Assembly: GCA_050951725.1 (NCBI GenBank)
Contig: JBMNJO010000012.1
Location: 372,001-436,000, forward strand
Source of the DNA: DTU052 sp050951725
GTDB lineage: Bacteria; Bacillota; Syntrophomonadia; Syntrophomonadales; DTU052
Length of the DNA stretch: 64,000 nucleotides
Reading direction: 5' to 3'
Part shown: positions 50,221-59,468 of the stretch, one piece after another
Numbering within the stretch: the first letter of the stretch is position 1
Layout of the letters: every line of letters starts with the position of its first letter
The notes under the pieces: model-generated
What the model was told of the DNA's origin: nothing
The model's input: the letters and a program-made list of their open reading frames with translations, nothing else
Databases searched by the model: none
Translations under genes and position numbers: made by a program

Positions 50221-50985
50221 TTATCTCATGGGGGCATCACTATTCCCATGTGTGAAATATTTGACGCTTACGTAAGGATGCTCTGAATTCATGTTCAATA
50301 CATGAGATCTAAAGGTCAGCCGGTCAACTAGAGCCGTTACCATAGTAGTGTTTTCGAACATTGTGACCCAATCTGAGAACTTGAGATTCGTCGATACTAT
50401 GACACTTTGGCGTTCGGATCGGTCAGCAATGACTTTAAACAAAAGCTCGGACTGATGGCGATTAAACGTCAAATAACTGAGTTCATCAATAATAAGGAGT
50501 TCTGCCTTGGCAATTTGCTTTTCCAACTTACGAAGCTTTTTGTATTCTTGGGCTTCAATTAGTTCATTAGAAAGATTGGCCGCTGTATAGAATTTTACGT
50601 TCATACCCTGCATGCACGCTTTGATGCCTAAAGCTACTGACAAATGGCTCTTCCCCGTTCCGGGGTTCCCGATCATAACTATGTTTTGACGTTTGGTGAT
50701 AAAATCACAGCTGGCCAGTTCCCGGATAAATGCCTCATCTATATGTTCAAAACGGCTAAAATCCAATTCATCGATGGTCTTGATATAGGGGAAGGTTGCT
50801 GCCTTAATTTTACGACGCTGACTGCGCTCCATACGGGAGTCTAGTTCCATTTTCATAAGTGCGATCAGGAAATCTTCATAACCTTGGTCAGGTCCTAACT
50901 GCCGGATGATGTCCCCATAGTGGTTAAAGGCCGGGGTACGCAACTGTTTTGCATATAGTTCTATAGTCTGTGCGTTTACATTCAT
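50221..50985 (-). pseudogene. istB: istB of element X, copy 2, with its C-terminus replaced by IS66 sequence
   Basis: Residues 1-237 are a complete IstB core (Walker A GNPGTGKS, Walker B LLIIDELSYL). The last natural residues (RAEPNLI in copy 1) are replaced at 50272 by sequence read from the IS66 end (VSVKYFTHGNSDAPMR). Only about nine C-terminal residues are affected, so activity may survive. Confidence 0.8.
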
Positions 50986-52463
50986 TGATACGCCACCCCA
51001 TACCTTTCATCATACTTCGTCAAGTCGGTTGGTTTTACGGCTATCTCTTGTTTGAGATAGAGGCCCGTATTCGGGAGCGACTCATGGAGGCAACTTCGAA
51101 TCATATCCACTGTAGGAATAATACCTTCAGGAAGGGAGTGTTTTAAGGCAAGAATAGTATCTTCCCCATAATCTACACATAGGCGGAGCAGTTTAACCAT
51201 CTCCTTGTTACCCCCGGGGAGTTGTCTGCCCCATTCCAGCAGTTCTTGGGTGATATTATCTTTGACCGGTTTAGCATGGAATACTGATCGTGGCTTGCGT
51301 TCCAGCAGGTCGAGATAATGCTCCAAGCGATATTGAGTTTTCCCGGAACCGTAACTCCTTGTATAGGCAGCTATGATTTTTCCTCCATGTAAGATGCAGA
51401 CAGAATTGGCATAACCTTTTACGGTAACCTCCTTGCGCAGGTACCTAGTTGGCACTGAGTAGTTGTTCTTCTCAAAGCGTACTGTAGAAAAGTCATCCAC
51501 TTTGGCCATGACGGTTTTGCTTGTATCATAACGATAGGCGGGAACCGGGGTAAGCAGACGACACTCTTCTTGGTAAAGGCACATAACTGGGTTCTGGCGA
51601 TTATCAACCTTGTGATTGTGCCGGTAAGAGATGCAATCGTTCCATAGCTTTTGGTTAAGCTCATCTATGTCGACAACCCTGGGTACCGGAACGAAAAAGT
51701 TTCTTCTTGAATAGCCGACAAGGTTTTCGACCAGGCCCTTTTCGTTTCCTCTAGCCGGATTACAGAAGTCAGTGGCAAATGCATAGTGAGCGCTGAAGGC
51801 CAGGTATTTATCCTGTGGTTTAGCATAGACGCCAAAACCTTCTTTAACTGCAATCTTGGCATTGTCAAAGATCACGCGTTTGGGCACGCCCCCAAAGAAA
51901 TCGAACATTAGTTGTTGAGCTTCTAAGAATGTCTCGGAATTGGCAGCTTGGTACGCTTGTACAAAGATGTCGCAGCTGTAGCAGAGTCTGGCGCAGAATA
52001 TGTATACCTTGGTTTTGCGGCCATCCAAGTAGATGGTCGCTTCACCCCAGTCGATCTGAACAGCTTCACCGGGGGCATATGACAATGGGACACAGCTCTG
52101 GGGTGGTATTGCCTGATCTGCTCTAAGTTCGCGAACCGCCTTACGGATTGTTGAATATGAACCATTAAATCCTTTTTCTTGTACCAAGCGATCATATATC
52201 CGCTTTGCGGTATGTTTCTGCTTATTTAACTTTTCATCCTTATCTTCTTGAAAGCAGTTAAGGATGAATTGTTTTACCTGATCGGTTACGACTTCTGCTT
52301 TACGATGATATTCTTTACGTACTTCGGGATGGGTGGCACCTTCACAATACTTCTTAACGGTCTGTCGAGCGATTCCTAGTCGGGCGGCAATAGACCGTAT
52401 CGATTCACCGTTTGAGTAGAGAATTCGGATCTCTGAATACATATCCATCTCGATAATCAACAC
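50982..52463 (-). CDS. istA: IS21-family transposase IstA (element X)
   Basis: 493 residues. HTH (GESIRSIAARLGIARQTVKKY), DDE core (AVQIDWGEATI, GVPKRVIFDNAKIAV, NEKGLVENLVGYSRRNFFVP) and C-terminal beta domain. It belongs to a different branch from the IstA of Y and Z. Overlaps istB by 4 bp. Confidence 0.95.
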   Translation of the reverse strand: MLIIEMDMYSEIRILYSNGESIRSIAARLGIARQTVKKYCEGATHPEVRKEYHRKAEVVTDQVKQFILNCFQEDKDEKLNKQKHTAKRIYDRLVQEKGFNGSYSTIRKAVRELRADQAIPPQSCVPLSYAPGEAVQIDWGEATIYLDGRKTKVYIFCARLCYSCDIFVQAYQAANSETFLEAQQLMFDFFGGVPKRVIFDNAKIAVKEGFGVYAKPQDKYLAFSAHYAFATDFCNPARGNEKGLVENLVGYSRRNFFVPVPRVVDIDELNQKLWNDCISYRHNHKVDNRQNPVMCLYQEECRLLTPVPAYRYDTSKTVMAKVDDFSTVRFEKNNYSVPTRYLRKEVTVKGYANSVCILHGGKIIAAYTRSYGSGKTQYRLEHYLDLLERKPRSVFHAKPVKDNITQELLEWGRQLPGGNKEMVKLLRLCVDYGEDTILALKHSLPEGIIPTVDMIRSCLHESLPNTGLYLKQEIAVKPTDLTKYDERYGVAYQ

Positions 52464-52570
52464 CTTTCACATCCCCTTGCAAGATTCCGTTACATTTTAC
52501 AAGAGGTTAGATGATAGGTGGTAAACTAATTCGTGATCAAAAGGCCTCTAAGTGGTACACTTTTACGGTA

Positions 52571-55240
52571 TCATTTATAGGTGATCAAGCCTAATCTGTT
52601 ATCATAGGGTCGGTTAATAATTCTCAGACCTTCTGTCCACCGCTCTAATCTGCCCTTATCTTTGTTACCAAGAGGCAAGCATGATATTTCTTCGCTTAAA
52701 TCGAGGTGAGCACTTTCTCCAAAAAAATGTCGGGGGCAAGATACTAGGTATTTTGATAGTACGTGATGAACGAAATCGGCATAGCTGCTATGTAACCCGG
52801 AATTTTCAGAGTTCTTTTCTACCCACTGTTTAATCTCGCATACAAGTTCTGCATGCAACTTTTCGGGAATGGCTTCAAAATCATATATTTGGCGGAAAAG
52901 ACGCTCGGCCTCGGAACGAGAGTTGGAACAATAACCATGCCTTAGAATATCCAGAGTTTCCTCATAATCCTGCAAGTATTTCCCCAAATACAATTCGGAG
53001 TGATTGTTGGCCTCAGTTAAAGCCTCAAAGGATTGTTCCACCCATAGCTGTTTCTGATGTTCTGATATAGCAAAAACTGTTGGTATATCCGCCAACTTTT
53101 CCTGCAGGTTTTGGTTGGGCTTATCCAGTTTATCCTTCGCCCTGGCGCGGAAACACGCCGACCACTTGCCACGTATCTCTTCATAGCCATCGCTGAACCT
53201 ATAGCCGTCCTGAGCAAAAGACGCTAGCAGGGCCAGGGATACTGCAACCAAGTCGCGATCATAAGGGGCCGAACGGATACTCGTAATACTAGCACTTGCT
53301 TTCTTCCTCTTTTTGGACACTCGGGGTAATAAAATAACTACATTTGCTTCGGAAGGAGCAGTACTGTTGGGGGAACGAGATAAATGACGGTTTATCCGCC
53401 CCATTCTTTGTACCAATGAATCAGCCGGAGCTGGATCAGTATAGAGGATATCAGCGTTAATATCCAAAGAAGCTTCTACTACCTGGGTCGCTACTACTAT
53501 ACAACCGGATGTGGCAGACCCATCCCGGTTTAAAAGATAGGCCTCGGAAGTCACCAGATTTTCTTGCTTTAAGCGATCTGCAGCTGTAAAGCGGGAATGA
53601 AGTAACAATGTGCGGTTGGCTTCGATTTTTTCATGTAATTTAGTATAGAGTGCCTGGGCAGTGTTGACCGTATTTACTACTATTAATACCCGTTTTCCAT
53701 TCAAGCAATGCTCAACCATTTCCTCCATTAGTTCTTCATCGTATTCCGAATGATAAGCAAATCTGATGCTATGTCTGCTGCTGCTGCCAAGAGCAGGCAT
53801 TTCGCTCTCATATAGGTTAACGATTTGGCAAGGGTTGAGCCCGAGTGAAGACTCCAAGCGTTTACGAATAAAAGGTGGCAGGGTAGCGGTCATCACTAAA
53901 TTTCTCCCGCCGAAAAAGTGATTTAACTCCAGCGAGGCGGTTACTATAGCGGCTGCCTTAGGGTCGAAGGCCTGAATCTCATCTACAACTAAGCAGGCAC
54001 CCATTAAACATGCCATAATTCGCTCATAGCCGGGATAGCGCAAAGCCACCGGGGCTATCTGGTCGGCAGTAGCGATAATTAAGGGGCTCGCTAAATGACG
54101 AGCCAGCATGACTGCTCGGGTAGCCTCCCCGTCATTCATAGCTGAAGCCCGGCCAGGGGTATAGTCCGAGGAATCATGTGTATTTTCCTCCGAATCTGGG
54201 GTCGTGGTGGTGTATTTTATGTTTATGCGATCCCTAATATCCAGATTGGCGTTACCATGCAGCAGTCCAATTTGATGTGGAAACTTAAGGCCTGCAGCAC
54301 GCAAAAAATCTGTGGCGCGATCCCATTGCTTATTTACAGCCACGCGCATGGGCATCATAATAAAAGTTTTATAGCCGGCGCTCCATAGGTAAGCGAATTC
54401 AGTCTTGCCTACTCCGGTGCCACCAATAAAAAGTAGGTCCTGGCTGCGCTTTTTTGGATATTTAACAAAAAAATGTCCCTGCCAGAAATCAGTGAAGCGG
54501 TTTTCCATAACCCCTCGCATGACAGAGTATGTCGGCAAGGGCCCCAACTCTACATCTTTATGGCTCATGCCCTCGTGATCTTCGATTAGGGAAGCGAAAT
54601 GGTCGGCACGCATCAAGGTTCCCGCCATGAAAACACGCAATTTTTCCCGTTCTTTGCGCTGAGTTAAAACCCGGGCCAGATAATCCGGAACAAAGTTCAA
54701 TGTATACGGGGGCAGCAAAACCCCGCTGTCCGCCAGGGAGTTCCATCGTAAATAATCGGCTAAACCGGCATTGACTTGGATTGATTCAAGGTCATATTTT
54801 GGAAACATATGATTTAGTTCGGACTTAAGCTCTTCCAAATATCCGTCCCACTCCTCCATAGAATCATATAGTTCAGCGGCCTTACGGCTTATCTCATTGC
54901 TGCCCAGGCCCATTAAGTAGTCCGGAAAATAGTCCCTCCAGTGGTGGAAAGCCACCGCTGCGATAACTTCCTCAGGATAGCAGCAATGATCGGCATTAAA
55001 CAGCAGTAGGGATAATAAACTGTGTGGGAAAGTCTTCCGGGGATAAGAACGTCTTAACACCTGCTGAATGCCGGGATCTATCTTGCCCAGGTCATGATAC
55101 AGGGCGGCATAAATCAAATCTTCCCACCAGGCGGGGACGGCTTGGGCAAAATTGTGTTCCTGTAATACCTTCAAGCAGCAGACGACATCGTATATATGAC
55201 GAGCCATAGTAGTGCCGTTACTTTTGGCCAATAGATCCAT
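52571..55240 (-). CDS. cas3: Cas3 helicase-nuclease (type I-B)
   Basis: 889 residues from ATG 55240 (GAGGGTGC ribosome site); the longer frame upstream overlaps cas5. The N-terminal HD nuclease carries YHDLGKI and FHHW. The SF2 helicase carries motif I GGTGVGKTE, DEAD-like VVDEIQAFD, MTATLP and motif VI-like ATQVVEASLDI with QRMGRINR. Its stop TGA (52571-52573) lies in the terminal bases of the adjacent IS21 element, so the last few residues may be derived from the insertion. It is the last gene of the leftward cas operon. Confidence 0.95.
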   Translation of the reverse strand: MDLLAKSNGTTMARHIYDVVCCLKVLQEHNFAQAVPAWWEDLIYAALYHDLGKIDPGIQQVLRRSYPRKTFPHSLLSLLLFNADHCCYPEEVIAAVAFHHWRDYFPDYLMGLGSNEISRKAAELYDSMEEWDGYLEELKSELNHMFPKYDLESIQVNAGLADYLRWNSLADSGVLLPPYTLNFVPDYLARVLTQRKEREKLRVFMAGTLMRADHFASLIEDHEGMSHKDVELGPLPTYSVMRGVMENRFTDFWQGHFFVKYPKKRSQDLLFIGGTGVGKTEFAYLWSAGYKTFIMMPMRVAVNKQWDRATDFLRAAGLKFPHQIGLLHGNANLDIRDRINIKYTTTTPDSEENTHDSSDYTPGRASAMNDGEATRAVMLARHLASPLIIATADQIAPVALRYPGYERIMACLMGACLVVDEIQAFDPKAAAIVTASLELNHFFGGRNLVMTATLPPFIRKRLESSLGLNPCQIVNLYESEMPALGSSSRHSIRFAYHSEYDEELMEEMVEHCLNGKRVLIVVNTVNTAQALYTKLHEKIEANRTLLLHSRFTAADRLKQENLVTSEAYLLNRDGSATSGCIVVATQVVEASLDINADILYTDPAPADSLVQRMGRINRHLSRSPNSTAPSEANVVILLPRVSKKRKKASASITSIRSAPYDRDLVAVSLALLASFAQDGYRFSDGYEEIRGKWSACFRARAKDKLDKPNQNLQEKLADIPTVFAISEHQKQLWVEQSFEALTEANNHSELYLGKYLQDYEETLDILRHGYCSNSRSEAERLFRQIYDFEAIPEKLHAELVCEIKQWVEKNSENSGLHSSYADFVHHVLSKYLVSCPRHFFGESAHLDLSEEISCLPLGNKDKGRLERWTEGLRIINRPYDNRLGLITYK

Positions 55241-55241
55241 T

Positions 55242-56084
55242 TCAGCACCCTCCTTTAATAAGAGAAAGATATACTGAACATTTTTCTTCAATGTCGGTGG
55301 GAAGAGCTGGAGCTTTATAAGGCAGCGGGGCACAGCTAAGTTTGGCAACTATATAGTTGAAATTGCGGATTGAGCCTGCTGGTGAGTTGCTTGGCTCACC
55401 GGTAACAGGATTAATAAACCTGTAAAGACTGCTGACCAGATTAACGCTGCCCTTATTCTTTTCGTATACTGAACGGTATTCCTCCCGGGCTTCGCCGTCT
55501 TGATAGTAAAATTCGGGTTTGGGCATCCATTGGTAATAGCTGCCGGTCCGGCTGGTGAGTTCTGCTTTTTGTTCGGCTTTTAAATTGGTCAGTTCAGTTT
55601 GAACCGGTATTGCCCAATCTTCGGAACGTCCTAAGTGAATGTGATTTATCCAGCGTTCAGGGCGGGTGGCATTTTCCCCAATGCTTTCCATTATCTCCTC
55701 GCTGTGGCTCAGATAAATAATCAGCTGCACGTTGTTCAATACATCAATCTGTACCGGGGACTGTCCTCCCGGATGATCGGGGCGCTCCTGCCATTGGCGG
55801 TTAGCCGTGGTGATATACCTTTTCTGATGAGCTTCCACGCTTAAGTTGCGATACCAGACGTATTCTCGGGTAACACTCTGATAGGAGGAGAGCATCCCCA
55901 GACAAAAGTTCTGTTTGGTAAAATGAACAATATGCTCCCTTTTCCCCAGCATATTACACAGAATGCCTATGACCGTGGAATAAGGGGGTGCCGGATAAGT
56001 AGTGTGAGGATTATTGCTATGGGGAATGCGATAATGGGCAGATGGGGCCCGGAGCTTAATCTTTAATAGCCGCAAAGCCATCAC
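55242..56084 (-). CDS. cas5: Cas5 (type I-B, Cas5t-like)
   Basis: 280 residues. N-terminal RAMP fold (LRLLKIKLRAPSAHYRIPHSN), the Cas5 PPYSTVIGILCNML helix, and a C-terminal part ending SCAPLPYKAPALP. In Cascade it caps the crRNA 5' handle. It overlaps cas7 by 4 bp and is separated by one base from the cas3 ATG. Confidence 0.92.
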   Translation of the reverse strand: MMALRLLKIKLRAPSAHYRIPHSNNPHTTYPAPPYSTVIGILCNMLGKREHIVHFTKQNFCLGMLSSYQSVTREYVWYRNLSVEAHQKRYITTANRQWQERPDHPGGQSPVQIDVLNNVQLIIYLSHSEEIMESIGENATRPERWINHIHLGRSEDWAIPVQTELTNLKAEQKAELTSRTGSYYQWMPKPEFYYQDGEAREEYRSVYEKNKGSVNLVSSLYRFINPVTGEPSNSPAGSIRNFNYIVAKLSCAPLPYKAPALPTDIEEKCSVYLSLIKGGC

Positions 56085-57151
56085 TCCTTTGCATCTGCGG
56101 CCAGAGTCAAACTACATAAAAAGCCGCTCCAATCCAACATCTTTTCTTGTTCCAGTCTCTCCAATGAATTATTCAAGGGACCACTGACAAAGAAATGGGC
56201 CAAATAATCATTTCGCAATGCATGATTTAAGGCTTCGACTTCCAATTGCTGGCGGTTCATTCTTAACGCGCCGTGGAACAAGGGGGCTGGCACGCGCAGG
56301 CCGCCAATTATATTAAAAAGAGGGATCATACCATAGTTTTCGGTACTGGCATGATACATCAAGCCGTTTTTCATTACCGTAAGCAGTTGCCGCAAACGGC
56401 GCTTCTTTTCCTCCTCCTTGACCACAAAAACTATCCGCTGGGCCTTGCTCATGGCTTTCACGCCGAGATACCCTTGATCCTCTATGGCATACCATTGGTC
56501 AATTTCTGGAAGCAAATCCTCGTGTTCCCCCAGGTGCAAATCTGTCTGCTCGGCGGGAGCCAGGGATTCTATATAGGCGGCTAGGTCTTCCGGCATTTTC
56601 CCAACCATCAGTTCGTGGTAGCCCAAGCGGGTGAGATCGATGGTAAATGATAGCTTATACCAGGAATAATGCTCTTCTTTTTGATAAGGATTGGGCTCGC
56701 AGTTTTCACCGGTTCTGCGCAGCCGGTTAATTAAGTCGTGGTTGGCGTAAAAGGCCATATCCGCCATCCATGGTTCCAGCGATACGGCTTTGGTAATCCC
56801 TAACGGGGCCTTGCGAATAATGGAACTGTCCCCCGTTCGGGTAATCATATATCCGAAAACATCCATTTCCGGATAGGACACGATATTGGCGGTGGGGAAA
56901 TCGAATTGTACCACCTTTTTCTTATTATCATCACTGCTTTGCGAAAGCTTTAAGGGTGCTTCCTTCCAATTAAAAAGCTCCTGCAAAGTTTGGAAAAGGC
57001 TGTAGCGCACAGCCGGACGACCGATATAGGAATAAACCCCATCAGCGGAAGAGTACTTTTTGATTGACAAGATATTGCCGCCAATTTTCTCGTCCCGATT
57101 TAGGGCGGAAGATTCAAATATCATGGTTGAGGTAACACCTTTTATCTGCAT
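56081..57151 (-). CDS. cas7: Cas7 (Cst2/DevR-like) backbone protein
   Basis: 356 residues. Cst2-type features: STMIFESSALNRDEKIGGN at the N-terminus (DevR-like Asn-Arg-Asp), RPAVRYSLFQTL, then FDVFGYM-like VFGYMITRTG and a Gly-rich C-terminal half. It polymerises along the crRNA spacer. Ribosome site GGAGGG lies upstream. Confidence 0.92.
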   Translation of the reverse strand: MQIKGVTSTMIFESSALNRDEKIGGNILSIKKYSSADGVYSYIGRPAVRYSLFQTLQELFNWKEAPLKLSQSSDDNKKKVVQFDFPTANIVSYPEMDVFGYMITRTGDSSIIRKAPLGITKAVSLEPWMADMAFYANHDLINRLRRTGENCEPNPYQKEEHYSWYKLSFTIDLTRLGYHELMVGKMPEDLAAYIESLAPAEQTDLHLGEHEDLLPEIDQWYAIEDQGYLGVKAMSKAQRIVFVVKEEEKKRRLRQLLTVMKNGLMYHASTENYGMIPLFNIIGGLRVPAPLFHGALRMNRQQLEVEALNHALRNDYLAHFFVSGPLNNSLERLEQEKMLDWSGFLCSLTLAADAKE

Positions 57152-57180
57152 AATATAACCCTCCTTAATTCTCGTTGATT

Positions 57181-58557
57181 TTAGTTTTGGTCCTTGGCCG
57201 TAATCCCGGATGCGTAACTGAACAGGCCGGTTTTGAAAACTTCTGGATCATCACAGGCGAAAACCCGACCCAGGTCCTCAGGGAAAGGCTTTTCGGATGT
57301 GATATAACGGCGTAGCAATAAATGATAGGCTTCAGAACGCTGATTATTACGAACCAATTCCAGTAGACGATACACTAGGTTCAGGTCGGCGTTATTGGGC
57401 TCTCCCTTCTCATTTTTCAGGTTAAAAGGAGAGTTTTTTCCCAGATCAATCAAATTACTTACATTCACTCTTATGCCCCCTTTCAAGCGGTTCAGAATGG
57501 CCCCGTACAGGCGGAGGATAATTTGATTACGTGTTAGTTTATAAGGTTCTTTAAGGGCTTCACGAGAACGATGGTACAGCAGGGTTGAAAGCTCGCTGTA
57601 ACGTTCGCTGAGGACAATGTTTTGCACCTCCATGTCATTCAGGCTTTTCAAAAGTGAAGCCACTTCCGGACTCAGCAATAGACGGGCCAGGCTGTCAGAC
57701 ACCAGGTAGCGATTGACTTTTGTACCGGCCATAACCATAACCTCTATACCCTGCAAGCCCCAAGCGCCCAAAGTGGCCCGCAGATGCCTCTCCCCAAATA
57801 CCGAGTCCATTAAGCGGGAGAAACGATGGTCGAAATAGGCGCCGCTTTCGGCCATCAAATTGTTTAAATGCCAGTTGAGCAAAAATGAACCGGCATTGAC
57901 AAAAATTCCGGCAGGAATGACTAAGTGAAAGCAAATAAGCGGCCAACGGCAATGTTGGCAGATAGGCAGGGTGGGACGACCGTCAAAAAAGAGATTTGGA
58001 AAGGCAGGAGAACTGCTGATGGCCGATGAAATCGAGGCGGTCAAATAATGATGATAACTCTTTTCTTCCTGATCTATAGTAAAGGCTTGTCCGCAGAACG
58101 AACATAAGGTTTGGCCATGGCTGTCTTTTTCGATTTGAAACCAGTGATTCAAGAAAGCCGCTTTGTCCTCCCGGCTCTGGAGAAGGTTTACGTACAACCC
58201 TTTATTACCGACAAAAAAACTGGATACGGTTCTGTCCAGCCTTTCCCGATTGCCCCAGGACTCAGCCTGAGTGTTTCGTACCTTGGTACCTTGCAAGACC
58301 CACCACCATGCGATCCTTTTTAGGCCTTTCATATCTTCTGGAACTTCTGTTGAAGGTACTAGAGGAAGTATTGGCTCAGAAGCGTTGGTGCCTAAGATCG
58401 TATGTAAAACCTCCGGGCCTAACAATAGACTCCCATCGGTTTGCAGCAACTTCTCTTCCACACACTTTTCCCCCAGTCCTTGGGCCAAGACATGCAAAAG
58501 CCCGTGTATAGAAGCATTGTAATACCAGGAACCAGGATAAAAAACAATATCTCTCAT
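57181..58557 (-). CDS. cas8b1: Cas8 (Cst1-like, CXXC-CXXC large subunit)
   Basis: 459 residues from ATG 58557, which overlaps the cas6 TGA; the ORF extends further upstream but that part is within cas6. The two Cys pairs LCSFCG (about 135-140) and ICQHCRWP (about 185-192) are the CXXC-CXXC signature of the Cst1 branch of type I-B (Tneap variant). The protein is expected to recognise the PAM and recruit Cas3. Confidence 0.88.
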   Translation of the reverse strand: MRDIVFYPGSWYYNASIHGLLHVLAQGLGEKCVEEKLLQTDGSLLLGPEVLHTILGTNASEPILPLVPSTEVPEDMKGLKRIAWWWVLQGTKVRNTQAESWGNRERLDRTVSSFFVGNKGLYVNLLQSREDKAAFLNHWFQIEKDSHGQTLCSFCGQAFTIDQEEKSYHHYLTASISSAISSSPAFPNLFFDGRPTLPICQHCRWPLICFHLVIPAGIFVNAGSFLLNWHLNNLMAESGAYFDHRFSRLMDSVFGERHLRATLGAWGLQGIEVMVMAGTKVNRYLVSDSLARLLLSPEVASLLKSLNDMEVQNIVLSERYSELSTLLYHRSREALKEPYKLTRNQIILRLYGAILNRLKGGIRVNVSNLIDLGKNSPFNLKNEKGEPNNADLNLVYRLLELVRNNQRSEAYHLLLRRYITSEKPFPEDLGRVFACDDPEVFKTGLFSYASGITAKDQN

Positions 58558-59279
58558 CAATCCACCACCTTCATCAAGCCGTAGCCTTGGCCGCACTTGC
58601 TGCCAATACCAAAGTCGTACAAAAGCTTCAAGCTCTCGGGAGAACCCTTCAATACTAAGTGCCCTCTCAAGGTAGTTAAGTAGCCACCGTAATGCAGGGA
58701 AACCCCTTTATTTAAATCGGAAGCATCCAGGACAGAAATCGGTGATAGGTCCGGTATTCTTATATTCCATAGTTCCCGATAAAAAGTAACGCGCTTAAAC
58801 ATATGGTAATTGATGGCCTCCTCCAGAGGCGCTGCTTGATTGGAACCGATGTAGCCGGCGGGAGTAGGCAACAGCATATGGCTGACAGTTGAAAAACACA
58901 CCTGCTCAGAATGAATGGGACGTTCGTTGAGAATGTGAATACCGTATAGGGGAACACCCCGAAAAGATAAGCTGTTTTGCTGTCCAATTGCCCCGTTACA
59001 TAGGGCTGTAAAAATCTGAAAATCACCGGTAGAAATGGTAAGCATAATCGGCAGACGAACCGTCATGGTTCGCGTTTCTCGTTGAAAACTCAATATTTTT
59101 CCAAATGTTAGCGCGCATGCATATGGCGGATAGCCGGGATGCTCTTTCGAATAGCGCTGACCTATCCAGGATCCGTCAAGCAAATATTTTATAACGGAAA
59201 TAATGGAGTTCCTGTAATCCAGACTAATAGTTAGAGAATTTTCTCCCTCCTCTCGATTAAAAACCAATTGTAGACGCAT
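58557..59279 (-). CDS. cas6: Cas6 crRNA-processing endonuclease
   Basis: 240 residues from ATG 59279, chosen because GGAGGGG lies 6 nt upstream; the frame opens at 59387 but that extension has no ribosome site and overlaps the promoter. C-terminal Gly-rich motif GIGSKCGQGYGLM is typical of Cas6, and a beta-rich RAMP fold precedes it. A His residue for catalysis could be in YGIHIL (about 123-128). First gene of the cas operon. Confidence 0.9.
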   Translation of the reverse strand: MRLQLVFNREEGENSLTISLDYRNSIISVIKYLLDGSWIGQRYSKEHPGYPPYACALTFGKILSFQRETRTMTVRLPIMLTISTGDFQIFTALCNGAIGQQNSLSFRGVPLYGIHILNERPIHSEQVCFSTVSHMLLPTPAGYIGSNQAAPLEEAINYHMFKRVTFYRELWNIRIPDLSPISVLDASDLNKGVSLHYGGYLTTLRGHLVLKGSPESLKLLYDFGIGSKCGQGYGLMKVVD

Positions 59280-59317
59280 AGATTCCCCTCCGTTCTTCAA
59301 TTTTGCAAATAGCCCCA

Positions 59318-59332
59318 TTGGTTGGTAAATAG
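59318..59332 (+). promoter_or_regulatory. 15-bp protospacer-like target in the cas promoter region
   Basis: The plus strand reads TTGGTTGGTAAATAG, identical to the first 15 bases of the pseudo-spacer at 59514-59500 (minus strand). The three bases before it (59315-59317) are CCA, a known functional PAM of the type I-B system of Clostridioides difficile. The site lies about 10-24 bp after the predicted cas transcription start. Confidence 0.82.
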
Positions 59333-59348
59333 ATGTGGCATTAATGAA

Positions 59349-59377
59349 ATTATAGCGATACGGTATACAATTTCCAA
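59349..59377 (-). promoter_or_regulatory. Promoter of the cas operon
   Basis: On the minus strand TTGGAA (59377-59372), a 17-bp spacer, then a perfect TATAAT (59354-59349). Predicted start near 59342, leaving a 5' untranslated region of about 62 nt before the cas6 ATG at 59279. Confidence 0.85.
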
Positions 59378-59430
59378 ACAAATTCATTCCCTAATTATCG
59401 ACAATATGTTATATCGCTCCGCAACAAAAG

Positions 59431-59468
59431 AAAAAGCAGGCCTCAACATTGTTGTAAGCCTACTTTTT
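59431..59468 (-). terminator. Terminator of the crRNA-like RNA
   Basis: An inverted repeat (AAAAAGCAGGC at 59431-59441, GCCTACTTTTT at 59458-59468, one mismatch) is followed on the minus strand by CTTTTG. It lies right after the second pseudo-repeat and would end the regulatory RNA before the cas promoter. It may also work on the plus strand. Confidence 0.75.

Larger units (their letters stand above)
47823..50271 (-). mobile_element. IS66-family element, 2449 bp
   Basis: Terminal inverted repeats GTAAGCGTCAAATA (47823) and complement (50271), the usual IS66 end. Three genes, tnpA, tnpB and tnpC, are in normal order. The 8-bp flanks differ (CAACTTAC and GTAAGGAT), so the expected target duplication is absent; instead a 260-bp direct repeat of istB flanks it. 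Confidence 0.88.
44843..52573 (-). mobile_element. Composite of IS21-family element X, interrupted by IS21 Y and IS66
   Basis: The left end (from about 44843) has several subterminal repeats of GTTTACCAC type; the right end (to about 52573) has related repeats and abuts cas3. istA X is intact. istB X is present as two overlapping parts that share a 260-bp direct repeat (45057-45123 plus 47630-47822, and 50272-50531) separated by IS66. The repeats differ at about seven positions, so two diverged copies of X were probably joined by recombination. Confidence 0.7.
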
